Source of the DNA: CAVSWT01 sp963777515
GTDB taxonomy: Bacteria; Bacteroidota; Ignavibacteria; Ignavibacteriales; Ignavibacteriaceae
DNA: 64,000 nt
Assembly: GCA_963777515.1 (NCBI GenBank)
Contig: CAVZQU010000004.1
Span: 124,001-188,000 of the forward strand
Direction: 5' to 3'
The notes beneath the pieces were generated by a model that was not told the origin of the DNA, did not search any database, and saw nothing but the letters and a program-made list of their open reading frames with translations. The stretch's first letter is position 1; each line of letters begins with the position of its first letter. The position numbers were made by a program, and so were the translations under genes. This document shows, piece after piece, positions 19,467-27,341 of the stretch.

Positions 19467-20438
19467 TTGAACTTACTGCCGATACTTAAAAACCTTAGAG
19501 ACCAATCAATTAATCAAAAAGAGATTAATTTTTTAGTGGAGAAGTCCTATAAGATTTCCATCCAATACCTGCGCATTTACCAGACAAAGCTTAGTAAAAT
19601 TCTTAAGCAAAATGACTTAACTTTAAATGATATTGCTATTGATGCAATTGCACCGCTTTTTCAAAGAGATAAAAACAATGTATTTTTTGTAATTAAAAAA
19701 TCATTTAACAATTGGACTCCGCCAGTTCTAACCGAGGAAGATGCGTCTTATTTTTTTTGTAAAATTATAACTAAAAATGCAGAGCAGCATATATCAAAAT
19801 TATTAAAAAATTCAGATCCTTTTTTTGCAAAAATTTTAGATTCGATAAATTATTTTTTACGTAAGGAACAATATTGTAAAATAAATTATCTTGGACATGT
19901 TTATATTGTTGAAACGGATATAGATAAAATACCTGCTAATATAATTGACAATGAACAATTTGAAAAACTTCCTGCAAGCTTATTTATTGAACAAAAAACC
20001 TTGCTTAATAATTTGTTTAATTACTTGCGTAAAGAAACTAATTTTTATCCGGCAATTCCTTTAAATCAGCTTGTACAAAAAATCAAAAATCTAAAAGTTT
20101 CAATAAGCCATATTGAAGAATATACGAGTGGTATTGTCAAAACACTTGAAATAAATGAAAAAGTTAACAAGGGCCTTAAATCTGCAAAAGAGCTGCTGAT
20201 TTCAACATATTTAAATAAGAATAAATTAAATAAAAACGAGACCAAGAATTTTGAAAAAGCTTTGATGGATATTTCTCAAGACTTAAAGGATGGGGGGATA
20301 AATCCTGGACTTTATAGCTATTTAGATAGATATTTTGTTGATTTATCACGTGATTACTATGATAAAAATTACCACAATATTATGGAATATTTAATTAGAG
20401 TGATGAAACGCACAATAGCTGATGAATTTGACAAATAA
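19467..20438 (+). CDS. Unknown helical protein, second gene of the Lon-like trio
   Basis: The 323-aa protein starts at a TTG with AGAAGGAAAAA upstream. It has no signal peptide or membrane segment and is rich in Lys, Asn and Ile. The first 140 residues (SIQYLRIYQTKLSKIL, DIAIDAIAPLFQRDKNN, EEDASYFFCKIITKNAEQ) give a weak impression of a sigma-70 region-2-like helical module. I cannot support that without a profile search. The C-terminal half (NKGLKSAKELLISTYLNKNK, EYLIRVMKRTIADEF) is also helical. It lies 85 bp after the Lon-like gene and 82 bp before the next gene, all on the plus strand, so an operon is likely. The function is unknown. Confidence 0.55.
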   Translation: MNLLPILKNLRDQSINQKEINFLVEKSYKISIQYLRIYQTKLSKILKQNDLTLNDIAIDAIAPLFQRDKNNVFFVIKKSFNNWTPPVLTEEDASYFFCKIITKNAEQHISKLLKNSDPFFAKILDSINYFLRKEQYCKINYLGHVYIVETDIDKIPANIIDNEQFEKLPASLFIEQKTLLNNLFNYLRKETNFYPAIPLNQLVQKIKNLKVSISHIEEYTSGIVKTLEINEKVNKGLKSAKELLISTYLNKNKLNKNETKNFEKALMDISQDLKDGGINPGLYSYLDRYFVDLSRDYYDKNYHNIMEYLIRVMKRTIADEFDK

Positions 20439-20520
20439 TAATATTGTATTTTTCGAATAAGGATTTTTTAAGATTATTAATTAATTAAATTAAAAAGTTG
20501 GTAAAATTATTGATTAAAAC

Positions 20521-21045
20521 ATGGAAATAACAGAAAGAGATATTTTTAATTTTGTTTTCTTCAAAAGCTCGGTTTCTTCTGAGAAGATTAAATTTATCAA
20601 AGAAAAAAATGAATTTTCCACCGGGATTAAATTTTATCAAGCTCTGAAGGCTGCAATCGGAAAAAATATACCCGTTGAAGTTAAAAATAAACTGAAAGAA
20701 AAAATACCTGCTTATAATTCTTTAATTTATATACTCAATCCGGTTAAGGATAAAGTTAGAAAAAAAAAAGTAACAGACTTAATCCTCGCTGCTGACTCCC
20801 CAAAAATTAAATCAAAAATGACATCTGCTACTTTTATTGATGATGAAAAACATTATTTGATTAAACTACACAATTTTGAAAATTCTGCTAAAATTTATGT
20901 ATTCTCGACCAACGAAGAACAAATTAAAAATTATAAGATAATCATTCGTCCTTCTAACAGAATATATGAACAGACAGACAATTCTAAACCGCTTTCAATT
21001 GATTTTCCTATTGAAGCTTCAAGCATAGAACTTCAATTTAATTAA
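20521..21045 (+). CDS. Unknown small protein, third gene of the Lon-like trio
   Basis: The 174-aa protein begins MEITERDIFNFVFFKSS. The N-terminal third is helical and the C-terminal half looks beta-rich (SATFIDDEKHYLIKLHNF, SAKIYVFSTNEEQ, PIEASSIELQFN). There is no signal peptide, membrane helix or Cys motif. The N-terminus is reminiscent of the short helical part of some anti-sigma factors, but zinc ligands and a membrane anchor are missing. It ends 77 bp before a broken ferredoxin copy. The function is unknown. Confidence 0.5.
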   Translation: MEITERDIFNFVFFKSSVSSEKIKFIKEKNEFSTGIKFYQALKAAIGKNIPVEVKNKLKEKIPAYNSLIYILNPVKDKVRKKKVTDLILAADSPKIKSKMTSATFIDDEKHYLIKLHNFENSAKIYVFSTNEEQIKNYKIIIRPSNRIYEQTDNSKPLSIDFPIEASSIELQFN

Positions 21046-21122
21046 CAATATTATCATTTCTTTTCATTAAAGATTTTCATTAATTATCTTTCACCTTTCG
21101 TTTTTTAATTTAAGATATTATA

Positions 21123-21227
21123 ATGTACCGTCAGGCGAAAACCGGCAAACAATTAATTGAAATACTTCCCGATAAATGTGATTATTACGGCTGCTGTGTT
21201 GGCTTATGCCCAGTTTATAATAATTAA
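21123..21227 (+). pseudogene. Truncated, mutated copy of the 2[4Fe-4S] ferredoxin gene
   Basis: The 34-codon frame MYRQAKTGKQLIEILPDKCD is nearly identical to the first half of the ferredoxin at 22166. It then reads YYGCCVGLCPVYNN and stops. The second cluster Cys is replaced by Tyr (DYYG versus DFCG) and the whole second cluster is missing. About 70 bp upstream of the two copies are also alike (TCTTTTCATTAAA in both), so the duplication included the leader. The copies lie about 1.04 kb apart in direct orientation. Confidence 0.75.
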
Positions 21228-21250
21228 AATAGTAGTGGCACTAACATTAT
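21226..21250. repeat. Short direct repeat, copy 1 (next to the ferredoxin relic)
   Basis: The unit starts AATAGTAGTG, has a variable triplet, then CTAA(C/T)ATT. Copy 2 lies at 21961-21985. The copies sit on either side of the stretch between the broken and intact ferredoxin genes and may mark the edge of the duplicated segment. Confidence 0.45.
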
Positions 21251-21420
21251 CATACAGTTAGTAAATTATGCAAAAACAAGAACATTGTACTTTAAGTTAA
21301 AAATAAAAGTGGAGCAGCCTGAAGTATCATTGGCTTTATCTGCGTTGTTTGGTTCCGGTTATATACAGCGATGCCGCTTTGGCTTACCCTAACTTTTCAA
21401 TTTTTTAATTTATTTAGAAT

Positions 21421-21633
21421 TCATGCGTTTCCGGTTTCGCTGTAGGTAAAGGCTTCTGGCGATGCATCCATGGCGTAGTCTTTCTGTACATTTAATTTGT
21501 TTCCTAAATATTTTATCATTTTATCTAATAACTTTAAATGTTTTTCAATATCCCTATGAGATAATTTTACAATAGGCGTATTGTTAAATTTTTCATTCCA
21601 AGCATATTCTTCATCCGATAATCCGTATTTCAT
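21421..21633 (-). CDS. Small hypothetical protein (70 aa)
   Basis: The frame MKYGLSDEEYAWNEKF continues with KLSHRDIEKHLKLLDKMIKY and ends ASPEAFTYSETGNA. It is preceded by a good ribosome-binding site (AGGAG six bases before the ATG), which supports translation. It is charged and helical with no known motif. It lies alone, opposite in strand to its neighbours, in the stretch between the two ferredoxin copies. Confidence 0.5.
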   Translation of the reverse strand: MKYGLSDEEYAWNEKFNNTPIVKLSHRDIEKHLKLLDKMIKYLGNKLNVQKDYAMDASPEAFTYSETGNA

Positions 21634-22165
21634 ATAATCTCCTGCAAAAGAATTAAATTAAGTTTTCATTTTCTACTCGGTATTGCATGGATAACTAAGT
21701 GATGAAGCTGTCTTTGATGCCTTATAAATTTGGTTAAATTGTTTTGTAAAATTAATTATCAATTTCCATTTGACAATTTATTATTCAAGTTCTGCGATAG
21801 GTGTAAACATTTTAAATGATTTTTATTGATTTTAAACAAAGCATCAAATCAGTTTATCACAAGTACCCGTTTGCTCTCCATAGACTATTTCAGCGATTTA
21901 TTAAGGTCATAAGTATTTAATCAAACTCTATACCTAAAATTTTATCATAAAAAACAATCAAATAGTAGTGCTGCTAATATTTTAGAAATTATTTAGTACG
22001 TATATATTTCGTGCATTAAAAATATCTTGCAGTAAAAAATTATTTCTCATGAATAAAGTTTGAGAGAAGCGATATATTGTATGGGCTTTATTTAGAATGT
22101 TCATTTCTTTTCATTAAAAATTTCATTACTTATCTTTAATCAATTGATTTTAAATTTAAGATGTA
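21634..22165. other. Intergenic region between the small gene and ferredoxin
   Basis: This is A/T-rich non-coding DNA. It contains repeat copy 2 (AATAGTAGTG, 21961-21985) and, at about 22100-22165, a leader resembling the one upstream of the broken ferredoxin. I see no gene or RNA in it. Confidence 0.55.
21961..21985. repeat. Short direct repeat, copy 2
   Basis: AATAGTAGTGCTGCTAATAT, continuing TTTAG, matches the unit at 21226-21250 with a changed central triplet. It lies about 200 bp upstream of the intact ferredoxin. Confidence 0.45.
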
Positions 22166-22384
22166 ATGTATCGTCAAGCTAAAACCGGCAAACTATTAAT
22201 TGAAATACTACCTGATAAATGTGACTTCTGTGGATGCTGTGTTGGAGTATGCCCTGAGGATGCAATTGAATTAAAAGAAGCAGAAATATTTATAATTGAT
22301 CCACGATGTACCAACTGTGCAAAGTGTGTTTGGAGCTGCCCGATTGAAGTGATAAAATTTAATAAAGAAGGAATCCTTGAGTAA
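22166..22384 (+). CDS. 2[4Fe-4S] ferredoxin
   Basis: The 72-aa protein has two complete C-x2-C-x2-C-x3-CP motifs: CDFCGCCVGVCP and CTNCAKCVWSCP. It is a small soluble electron carrier. It lies upstream of a geranylgeranyl-reductase-type flavoprotein, with a four-helix-bundle gene between them. In some archaea an adjacent ferredoxin donates electrons to geranylgeranyl reductase, so the same partnership is a fair inference here. A broken paralogue lies 1 kb upstream. Confidence 0.92.
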   Translation: MYRQAKTGKLLIEILPDKCDFCGCCVGVCPEDAIELKEAEIFIIDPRCTNCAKCVWSCPIEVIKFNKEGILE

Positions 22385-22417
22385 CTAGTCTTTAGTTAAA
22401 AGTCTACAGTTTTCAGT
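22385..22417. repeat. Left inverted repeat flanking the four-helix-bundle gene
   Basis: CTTTAGTTAAAAGTCTACAG and the following TTTTCAGT form, on the opposite strand, ACTGAAAACTGTAGAC.. TTAACT. This resembles ACTGAAGACTGAGAACCATT on the other side of the gene at 22852-22882. The two arms are imperfect inverted copies. Confidence 0.55.
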
Positions 22418-22454
22418 AAAGAGTAAAATTATTTAAATAGATTGGAACTTAATA

Positions 22455-22817
22455 ATGAGTAGTTTCCGAGATTTGATAGTTTATCAAAAAGCATTAAAGC
22501 TGGCTTTGAAAATTTTTGATCTATCTAAGAAATTTCCAAAAGAAGAATTATATTCACTTACAGATCAAATTAGAAGATCATCACGTTCAGCCTGTTCCAA
22601 TATTGCTGAGGCATATAGAAAGAGGCAATATAAAGCACATTTTGTAGCAAAAGTTTCAGATTCGGATATGGAAAATAGTGAAACTCAAGTTTGGTTGGAT
22701 TTTGCTTTGGGCTGTAAATATATTACAAAAGATATTTATGACGAATTAAATAGCTTGTCTGAAGAAGTAGGAAAAATTTTAAATCACATGTTAGATAATC
22801 CTGATAAGTTTAAATAA
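22455..22817 (+). CDS. Four-helix-bundle protein (23S rRNA intervening-sequence / S23 family)
   Basis: The 120 aa match the family closely. FRDLIVYQKALKLALKIFDL opens helix 1. SLTDQIRRSSRSACSNIAEA is the central signature. SDSDMENSETQVWLDFAL and the final SEEVGKILNHML complete the bundle. These small proteins occur as scattered genes, sometimes inside rRNA intervening sequences, and are structurally related to the DGR accessory protein Avd. Inverted repeats (22385-22417 and 22852-22882) flank this copy, and it separates ferredoxin from its likely partner flavoenzyme. It therefore looks like an inserted cassette rather than part of that operon. Its function is unknown. Confidence 0.9.
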   Translation: MSSFRDLIVYQKALKLALKIFDLSKKFPKEELYSLTDQIRRSSRSACSNIAEAYRKRQYKAHFVAKVSDSDMENSETQVWLDFALGCKYITKDIYDELNSLSEEVGKILNHMLDNPDKFK

Positions 22818-22851
22818 GAATACAAATGTATTTTAATACGGTATTTTATTG

Positions 22852-22882
22852 ACTGAAGACTGAGAACCATTAACTGCTTACT
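22852..22882. repeat. Right inverted repeat flanking the four-helix-bundle gene
   Basis: ACTGAAGACTGAGAACCATT followed by AACTGCTTACT is the imperfect inverse of 22385-22417. Related ACTGAAGACTGA runs are often seen beside this gene family. Confidence 0.55.
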
Positions 22883-22933
22883 TGTGATTGATAGAATGAT
22901 AATAATAAAGTTAACTGAAAATTAAATGATAAC

Positions 22934-24100
22934 ATGAAGAATCAGTACGACATAATAATAGTAGGTGCCGGTCCGGCTGGCTCAATGGCTGCAAGATTTG
23001 CCGCTGAGCAGGGTGTTTCTGTTATGATGCTTGAGAAAGATAGGGATGTGGGTTATCCTGTTCGCTGCGGCGAGGCAATAAGCAAAGCAGGAGTTGAAGA
23101 ATTTATTAAACCTGATCCTAAATGGATTACTGCACACATAAGTAAGTTTTCATTTAACGCTCCTAATGGTGATGAAGCCATTCTGGATTTCGGTGAAGCC
23201 GGCTACGTTTTGGAAAGAAGAATTTTTGATTATGAGCTTGCTAAAACAGCTTCAAATGCAGGGGCAGAAATTTTAACTCGTGCCTATGTAAATGGATTAC
23301 TGTTTGAAAATGGAAAAGTAAGTGGAGTTAAATATGAATTCCGTGGTGAACAAAAAGAATTAAAAGCTAAAGTTGTAATTGCTGCAGATGGAGTTGAGTC
23401 TCGAGTTGGACGATGGGCAGGATTAAAAACTCATATTGATTTCCGCGATATGGAATGCTGTGCTCAAATTACAGTTGCAAATATTAAAGTGGATGATAAA
23501 ACACTTTATTTTTATTTTGGAAAAGAATATGCCCCCGGCGGATATTTTTGGATTTTCCCTAAAGGAAATAATACAGCAAATATTGGGCTTGGGGTAGGCG
23601 GAATGGTTGGGAAAAAAAGATCTGCGCTTTCTTTTTTAAATAATTTCATGGAGAAAAATTATCCCCATGCACCGATATTAACTTCGATTGCCGGGGGAGT
23701 TCCAAGTGCAATTACACTTGATAAAATTTCTGCGCCTGGAATAATGCTTGTAGGTGATGCTGCAAGACAGGTGAATCCATTAAGCGGTGGCGGAATTGCA
23801 AGCGGTATGATTGGCGGCAGTATCGCCGGAAGGATTGCTGCAGAAGCCATAAAGATGAACAAACTTGAACATATTTTAACTTATGACAAAGCCTGGCATG
23901 ACAGATTAGGCAAACGACATGAAATATTTAATAGATTGAAAAACGGAATTTATAATTTCTCAGATGATAAGTTTAACAAGATAGCGGAGTCATTTAAAAA
24001 AGTTCCTTATGAGAAACGAACACTCGGTAAAGTTTTTATGACTGCATTAATAAACCAACCTTCACTATTAGTTGATGTTGCAAAGGTTTTTATTATTTAA
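22934..24100 (+). CDS. Geranylgeranyl-reductase-family FAD oxidoreductase
   Basis: The protein has 388 aa. The dinucleotide-binding fold is DIIIVGAGPAGSMAARFAAE. The conserved VGYPVRCGEAIS with its Cys near residue 47 is typical of prenyl reductases. The second FAD motif is LVGDAARQVNPLSGGG, followed by GIASGMIGGSIAG. The family saturates double bonds of isoprenoid chains (archaeal lipids, chlorophyll phytyl tails, menaquinone side chains). In this organism a menaquinone or other prenyl lipid is the likely substrate. The MEP-pathway gene ispG in this window shows that isoprenoids are made. The ferredoxin at 22166 is a plausible electron donor. Confidence 0.88.
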   Translation: MKNQYDIIIVGAGPAGSMAARFAAEQGVSVMMLEKDRDVGYPVRCGEAISKAGVEEFIKPDPKWITAHISKFSFNAPNGDEAILDFGEAGYVLERRIFDYELAKTASNAGAEILTRAYVNGLLFENGKVSGVKYEFRGEQKELKAKVVIAADGVESRVGRWAGLKTHIDFRDMECCAQITVANIKVDDKTLYFYFGKEYAPGGYFWIFPKGNNTANIGLGVGGMVGKKRSALSFLNNFMEKNYPHAPILTSIAGGVPSAITLDKISAPGIMLVGDAARQVNPLSGGGIASGMIGGSIAGRIAAEAIKMNKLEHILTYDKAWHDRLGKRHEIFNRLKNGIYNFSDDKFNKIAESFKKVPYEKRTLGKVFMTALINQPSLLVDVAKVFII

Positions 24101-24264
24101 AAAGCTTCTAATTTAATTGCTTTAACTCATCTATTTTAAAATCATGATATAAATCATTATTTCAATTTCGTTTACACTTAACTTCTCGTAAGTGCTTTCT
24201 ATTACTTGCAATTAAAAGAAAAAATTTTATTATGTAGCATGTTTCCCATTTTTATTGACACACT

Positions 24265-25152
24265 ATGAAAAATATTACCGCAATCGGCGAAATTTTATTC
24301 GACGTTTACCCAGATAAAAAAAAATTAGGCGGTGCACCGTTTAACTTTATTTATCATATTATAAATCTAACCGGCGAAGGAAATTTTGTTAGTAAAGTTG
24401 GTAAAGACGAGCTTGGGAATGAAATACTAATGTTCTTGAAAGCTCATAATATTTCGTCAAAATATATCCAGGTGGATAATGATAATAAAACCGGCGTTGC
24501 AAAACCTATCCTTAATGAAAAAAAAGTTCCCGAATGGGTTATTGAAAAAGAACGCGCTTATGATTTTATCGAAAATGATTCTAACCTTTCGAATCTAATA
24601 AATAAAGAAACAATCTGTCTATATTTCGGCACACTTGCCCAAAGAGAAAGTGTTTCACGAACTACAATCCAATCTTTCTTTTCAAATAACATTAAGCGTT
24701 TTTGTGATTTGAACATTCGGCAGAATTTTTATTCAAAAGAGATATTAATAAAATCATTAAAAGCGGCAGATGTTTTAAAATTAAATACTGATGAAATTAA
24801 AATAATCAAAGCTGAACTTTTTGATAGTAAAATCAATCTAAAAGAATTACCTAAGAAAATCATTGATGAATTTAAAATTGAATTGCTTTGTTTAACAAAA
24901 GGCGAAGACGGTGCTGATTTATTTAAAGAAGATGAAAGAAATTCTATTAAAGTTCCGGCAGAAAAGATAGTAGATACTGTAGGTGCTGGAGATGCATATG
25001 CTTCAATTTTATGTTTAGGCTATTTAAATAATTGGGAATTGAAAAAAATAAATGAACTTGCTTCTAAATTCGCAAATGAAATCATAAAAGTTAACGGTGC
25101 TTTACCAGAAAATGGCTCTGTCTATTCACACTTTAAAGAGAAAATGAGATAA
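24265..25152 (+). CDS. PfkB-family sugar kinase, probably fructokinase
   Basis: The protein has 295 aa. The N-terminal ITAIGEILFDVYPDKKKLGG and APFNF are typical of fructokinases. The C-terminal PfkB signature DTVGAGDAYASILCLGYL contains the catalytic Asp and the anion hole. It would phosphorylate fructose with ATP. The stop is 5 bp before a sucrose-phosphate synthase gene and sucrose synthase follows. In this operon it would trap fructose released by sucrose synthase, or supply fructose-6-phosphate for sucrose-phosphate synthesis. Fructose specificity is inferred from sequence feel and context. Confidence 0.88.
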   Translation: MKNITAIGEILFDVYPDKKKLGGAPFNFIYHIINLTGEGNFVSKVGKDELGNEILMFLKAHNISSKYIQVDNDNKTGVAKPILNEKKVPEWVIEKERAYDFIENDSNLSNLINKETICLYFGTLAQRESVSRTTIQSFFSNNIKRFCDLNIRQNFYSKEILIKSLKAADVLKLNTDEIKIIKAELFDSKINLKELPKKIIDEFKIELLCLTKGEDGADLFKEDERNSIKVPAEKIVDTVGAGDAYASILCLGYLNNWELKKINELASKFANEIIKVNGALPENGSVYSHFKEKMR

Positions 25153-25157
25153 TAAAA

Positions 25158-27341
25158 ATGCTGTTTAATGAAAAAAGATTATATATACAGCTTTACAGTT
25201 TGCATGGACTTATTCGCGGTCACGACCTTGAACTTGGCAGAGATGCTGATAACGGTGGGCAAACCAAGTATGTCTTAGAGTTGGCAAAGGCACTGAGCGA
25301 GTACAAACAAGTTGATAAGGTTGAGCTTGTAACCCGTTTTATAAAAGATAAAAATGTTTCCCCTGATTATTCTCAGACGTTTGAAAAAATAAATGACAAG
25401 CTAAGCATTGTTAGAATCAAATGCGGTGGAAACAAATATATGCGTAAAGAGCTTTTATGGAATCACCTGGAGGAGTTTGTTGATAAAAGCATAAAACATA
25501 TTAAATCTTTAGGAAGGTTTCCCGATGTTATTCACAGTCATTACGCTGATGCCGGTTATGTTTGCAGCGAGCTGACAAAATTTTTTGGTATTCCGTTTAT
25601 TCACACAGGACATTCACTTGGAAGAGACAAATTACGCAGACTTTTAAACCAAGGTGTCCCAAAAGATGATATTGATAAAAGATATAAAATAACTCATCGA
25701 ATAAAAGTCGAAGAAGAAATCATTTATTATGCCGATGCAATTATAACCAGCACCAAGCAGGAAATTCAAAAGCAGTACGGAGATTATGAAAATACTAATA
25801 TGGATAAATTTATAGTAATACCTCCCGGTGTAGATTTAGAAAAATTTTATCCTTACAATTCCAAGGAAGGCGCAACGGATGAAGCAGAAAGATTGAAAGG
25901 TATCTTGCAAGCAAAGCTCCTTAAGTTCTTTGTTAATGTAGATAAGCCATTAATTCTTTCCGTATGCAGGCCAGACAAACGAAAAAATATTTCCGGGTTG
26001 ATAACTGCTTACGGTGAAAATAAAGAACTTCAGGAAAAAGCCAATCTTGCAATATTTGCCGGTATACGTAAAGATATTCAAGAAATGCCGGATAATGAAA
26101 GGGAAGTGTTAACAGAAATTCTTTTGCTAATGGATAAGTATAATCTTTATGGAAAAATGGCAATTCCAAAACGACATGATACAGAACATGAAGTTCCGCA
26201 GCTATATCGAATTGCTGCTGAAACAGGCGGAGTATTTGTAAATGCAGCTTTGATTGAACCTTTTGGCTTAACACTAATTGAAGCTGCGGGCAGCGGTGTT
26301 CCGGTTGTAGCTACCGATGATGGGGGTCCGAAGGATATAATCGCAAATTTGGATCATGGTATTTTGGTTGATGTATATGATTCAAAAAATATTGCTGCGG
26401 CACTAAATAAAATCCTGAGCAATAATAAAGTTTGGCACCAGTATTCGGAAAACGGGATAAAAAATGTTAAGAAATATTATTCATGGAAGGCACATACAAA
26501 AACATATCTTGACGAGGTAGATAAACTTTTGAAAAAAGAATTAAAAAAGGAAATCACTTTTGCCCCAATGGGGCAAAAATTATTTAAAATGGAAAAGATG
26601 GTTGTAACAGACATTGACCATACTTTACTAGGAGATGATGATGCACTTAATGAATTTGTTGAGTTGTTAAAATCATTTCATTCTGAGATGGGTTTTGCTG
26701 TTGCTACCGGTAGAACTGTTGATTCTGCATTTAAGGTGCTTAAAGAAAATAACGTACCGATGCCTGATGTAATTATTTCTTCAGTAGGCTCTGAGATTTA
26801 TTACAACAATATGAACGAATTAATATATTCAAAAGGCTGGGATGCACATATATCTTATCAATGGCACCGTGAAAAAATAGTAAATCTCTTAAAGCAATAT
26901 GACTTCCTTCAATATCAAGAAGAGGAAACACAAAGGAAATTTAAGATTAGTTATTATACATCTGATGTAAAAAAGAATTTAGAATTAGTTCGGGAGACTT
27001 TAATTAAAAATAGAATTAAAGCAAATATTATTTTTAGTCACGGGCAATTTCTTGATATACTTCCTTTTCGTGCTTCAAAAGGTAAAGCAATAAGATACCT
27101 TTCTTATAGATGGAATGTTCCTTATGAAAATATATTAGTAGCCGGTGACTCAGGCAATGATGCAGAAATGCTTAAGGGAGAATTATTGGGAGTTGTAGTT
27201 GCCAATTATAGCAGCGAATTGGAACAATTAAAGGGAGGGAAAAGAATTTATTTCGCCGATAGAAAATATGCCGGCGGAATTGTAGATGGAATTAATCATT
27301 ATAACTTCTTAAAAGATAGAGAGGAGAAAAATTTTGAGTGA
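25158..27341 (+). CDS. Sucrose-phosphate synthase with C-terminal HAD (sucrose-phosphatase-like) domain
   Basis: The protein has 727 aa. The glycosyltransferase half begins LYSLHGLIRGHDLELGRDAD, then NGGQTKYVLELAKAL, the sucrose-phosphate synthase donor-site signature. PGVDLEKFYPY and the EX7E motif EPFGLTLIEAAGSG complete the GT-B fold. From about residue 479 a HAD domain starts (VVTDIDHTLLGDDDA, later AGDSGNDAEML), like sucrose-phosphate phosphatase. One protein could thus make sucrose-6-phosphate from UDP-glucose and fructose-6-phosphate and then dephosphorylate it. It starts 5 bp after the kinase gene and overlaps the sucrose synthase start by 8 bp. Confidence 0.93.
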   Translation: MLFNEKRLYIQLYSLHGLIRGHDLELGRDADNGGQTKYVLELAKALSEYKQVDKVELVTRFIKDKNVSPDYSQTFEKINDKLSIVRIKCGGNKYMRKELLWNHLEEFVDKSIKHIKSLGRFPDVIHSHYADAGYVCSELTKFFGIPFIHTGHSLGRDKLRRLLNQGVPKDDIDKRYKITHRIKVEEEIIYYADAIITSTKQEIQKQYGDYENTNMDKFIVIPPGVDLEKFYPYNSKEGATDEAERLKGILQAKLLKFFVNVDKPLILSVCRPDKRKNISGLITAYGENKELQEKANLAIFAGIRKDIQEMPDNEREVLTEILLLMDKYNLYGKMAIPKRHDTEHEVPQLYRIAAETGGVFVNAALIEPFGLTLIEAAGSGVPVVATDDGGPKDIIANLDHGILVDVYDSKNIAAALNKILSNNKVWHQYSENGIKNVKKYYSWKAHTKTYLDEVDKLLKKELKKEITFAPMGQKLFKMEKMVVTDIDHTLLGDDDALNEFVELLKSFHSEMGFAVATGRTVDSAFKVLKENNVPMPDVIISSVGSEIYYNNMNELIYSKGWDAHISYQWHREKIVNLLKQYDFLQYQEEETQRKFKISYYTSDVKKNLELVRETLIKNRIKANIIFSHGQFLDILPFRASKGKAIRYLSYRWNVPYENILVAGDSGNDAEMLKGELLGVVVANYSSELEQLKGGKRIYFADRKYAGGIVDGINHYNFLKDREEKNFE

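Noticed and set aside
22455..22817. Diversity-generating retroelement accessory protein (Avd)
   Set aside because: The fold is related, but no reverse transcriptase or template/variable repeats are nearby.
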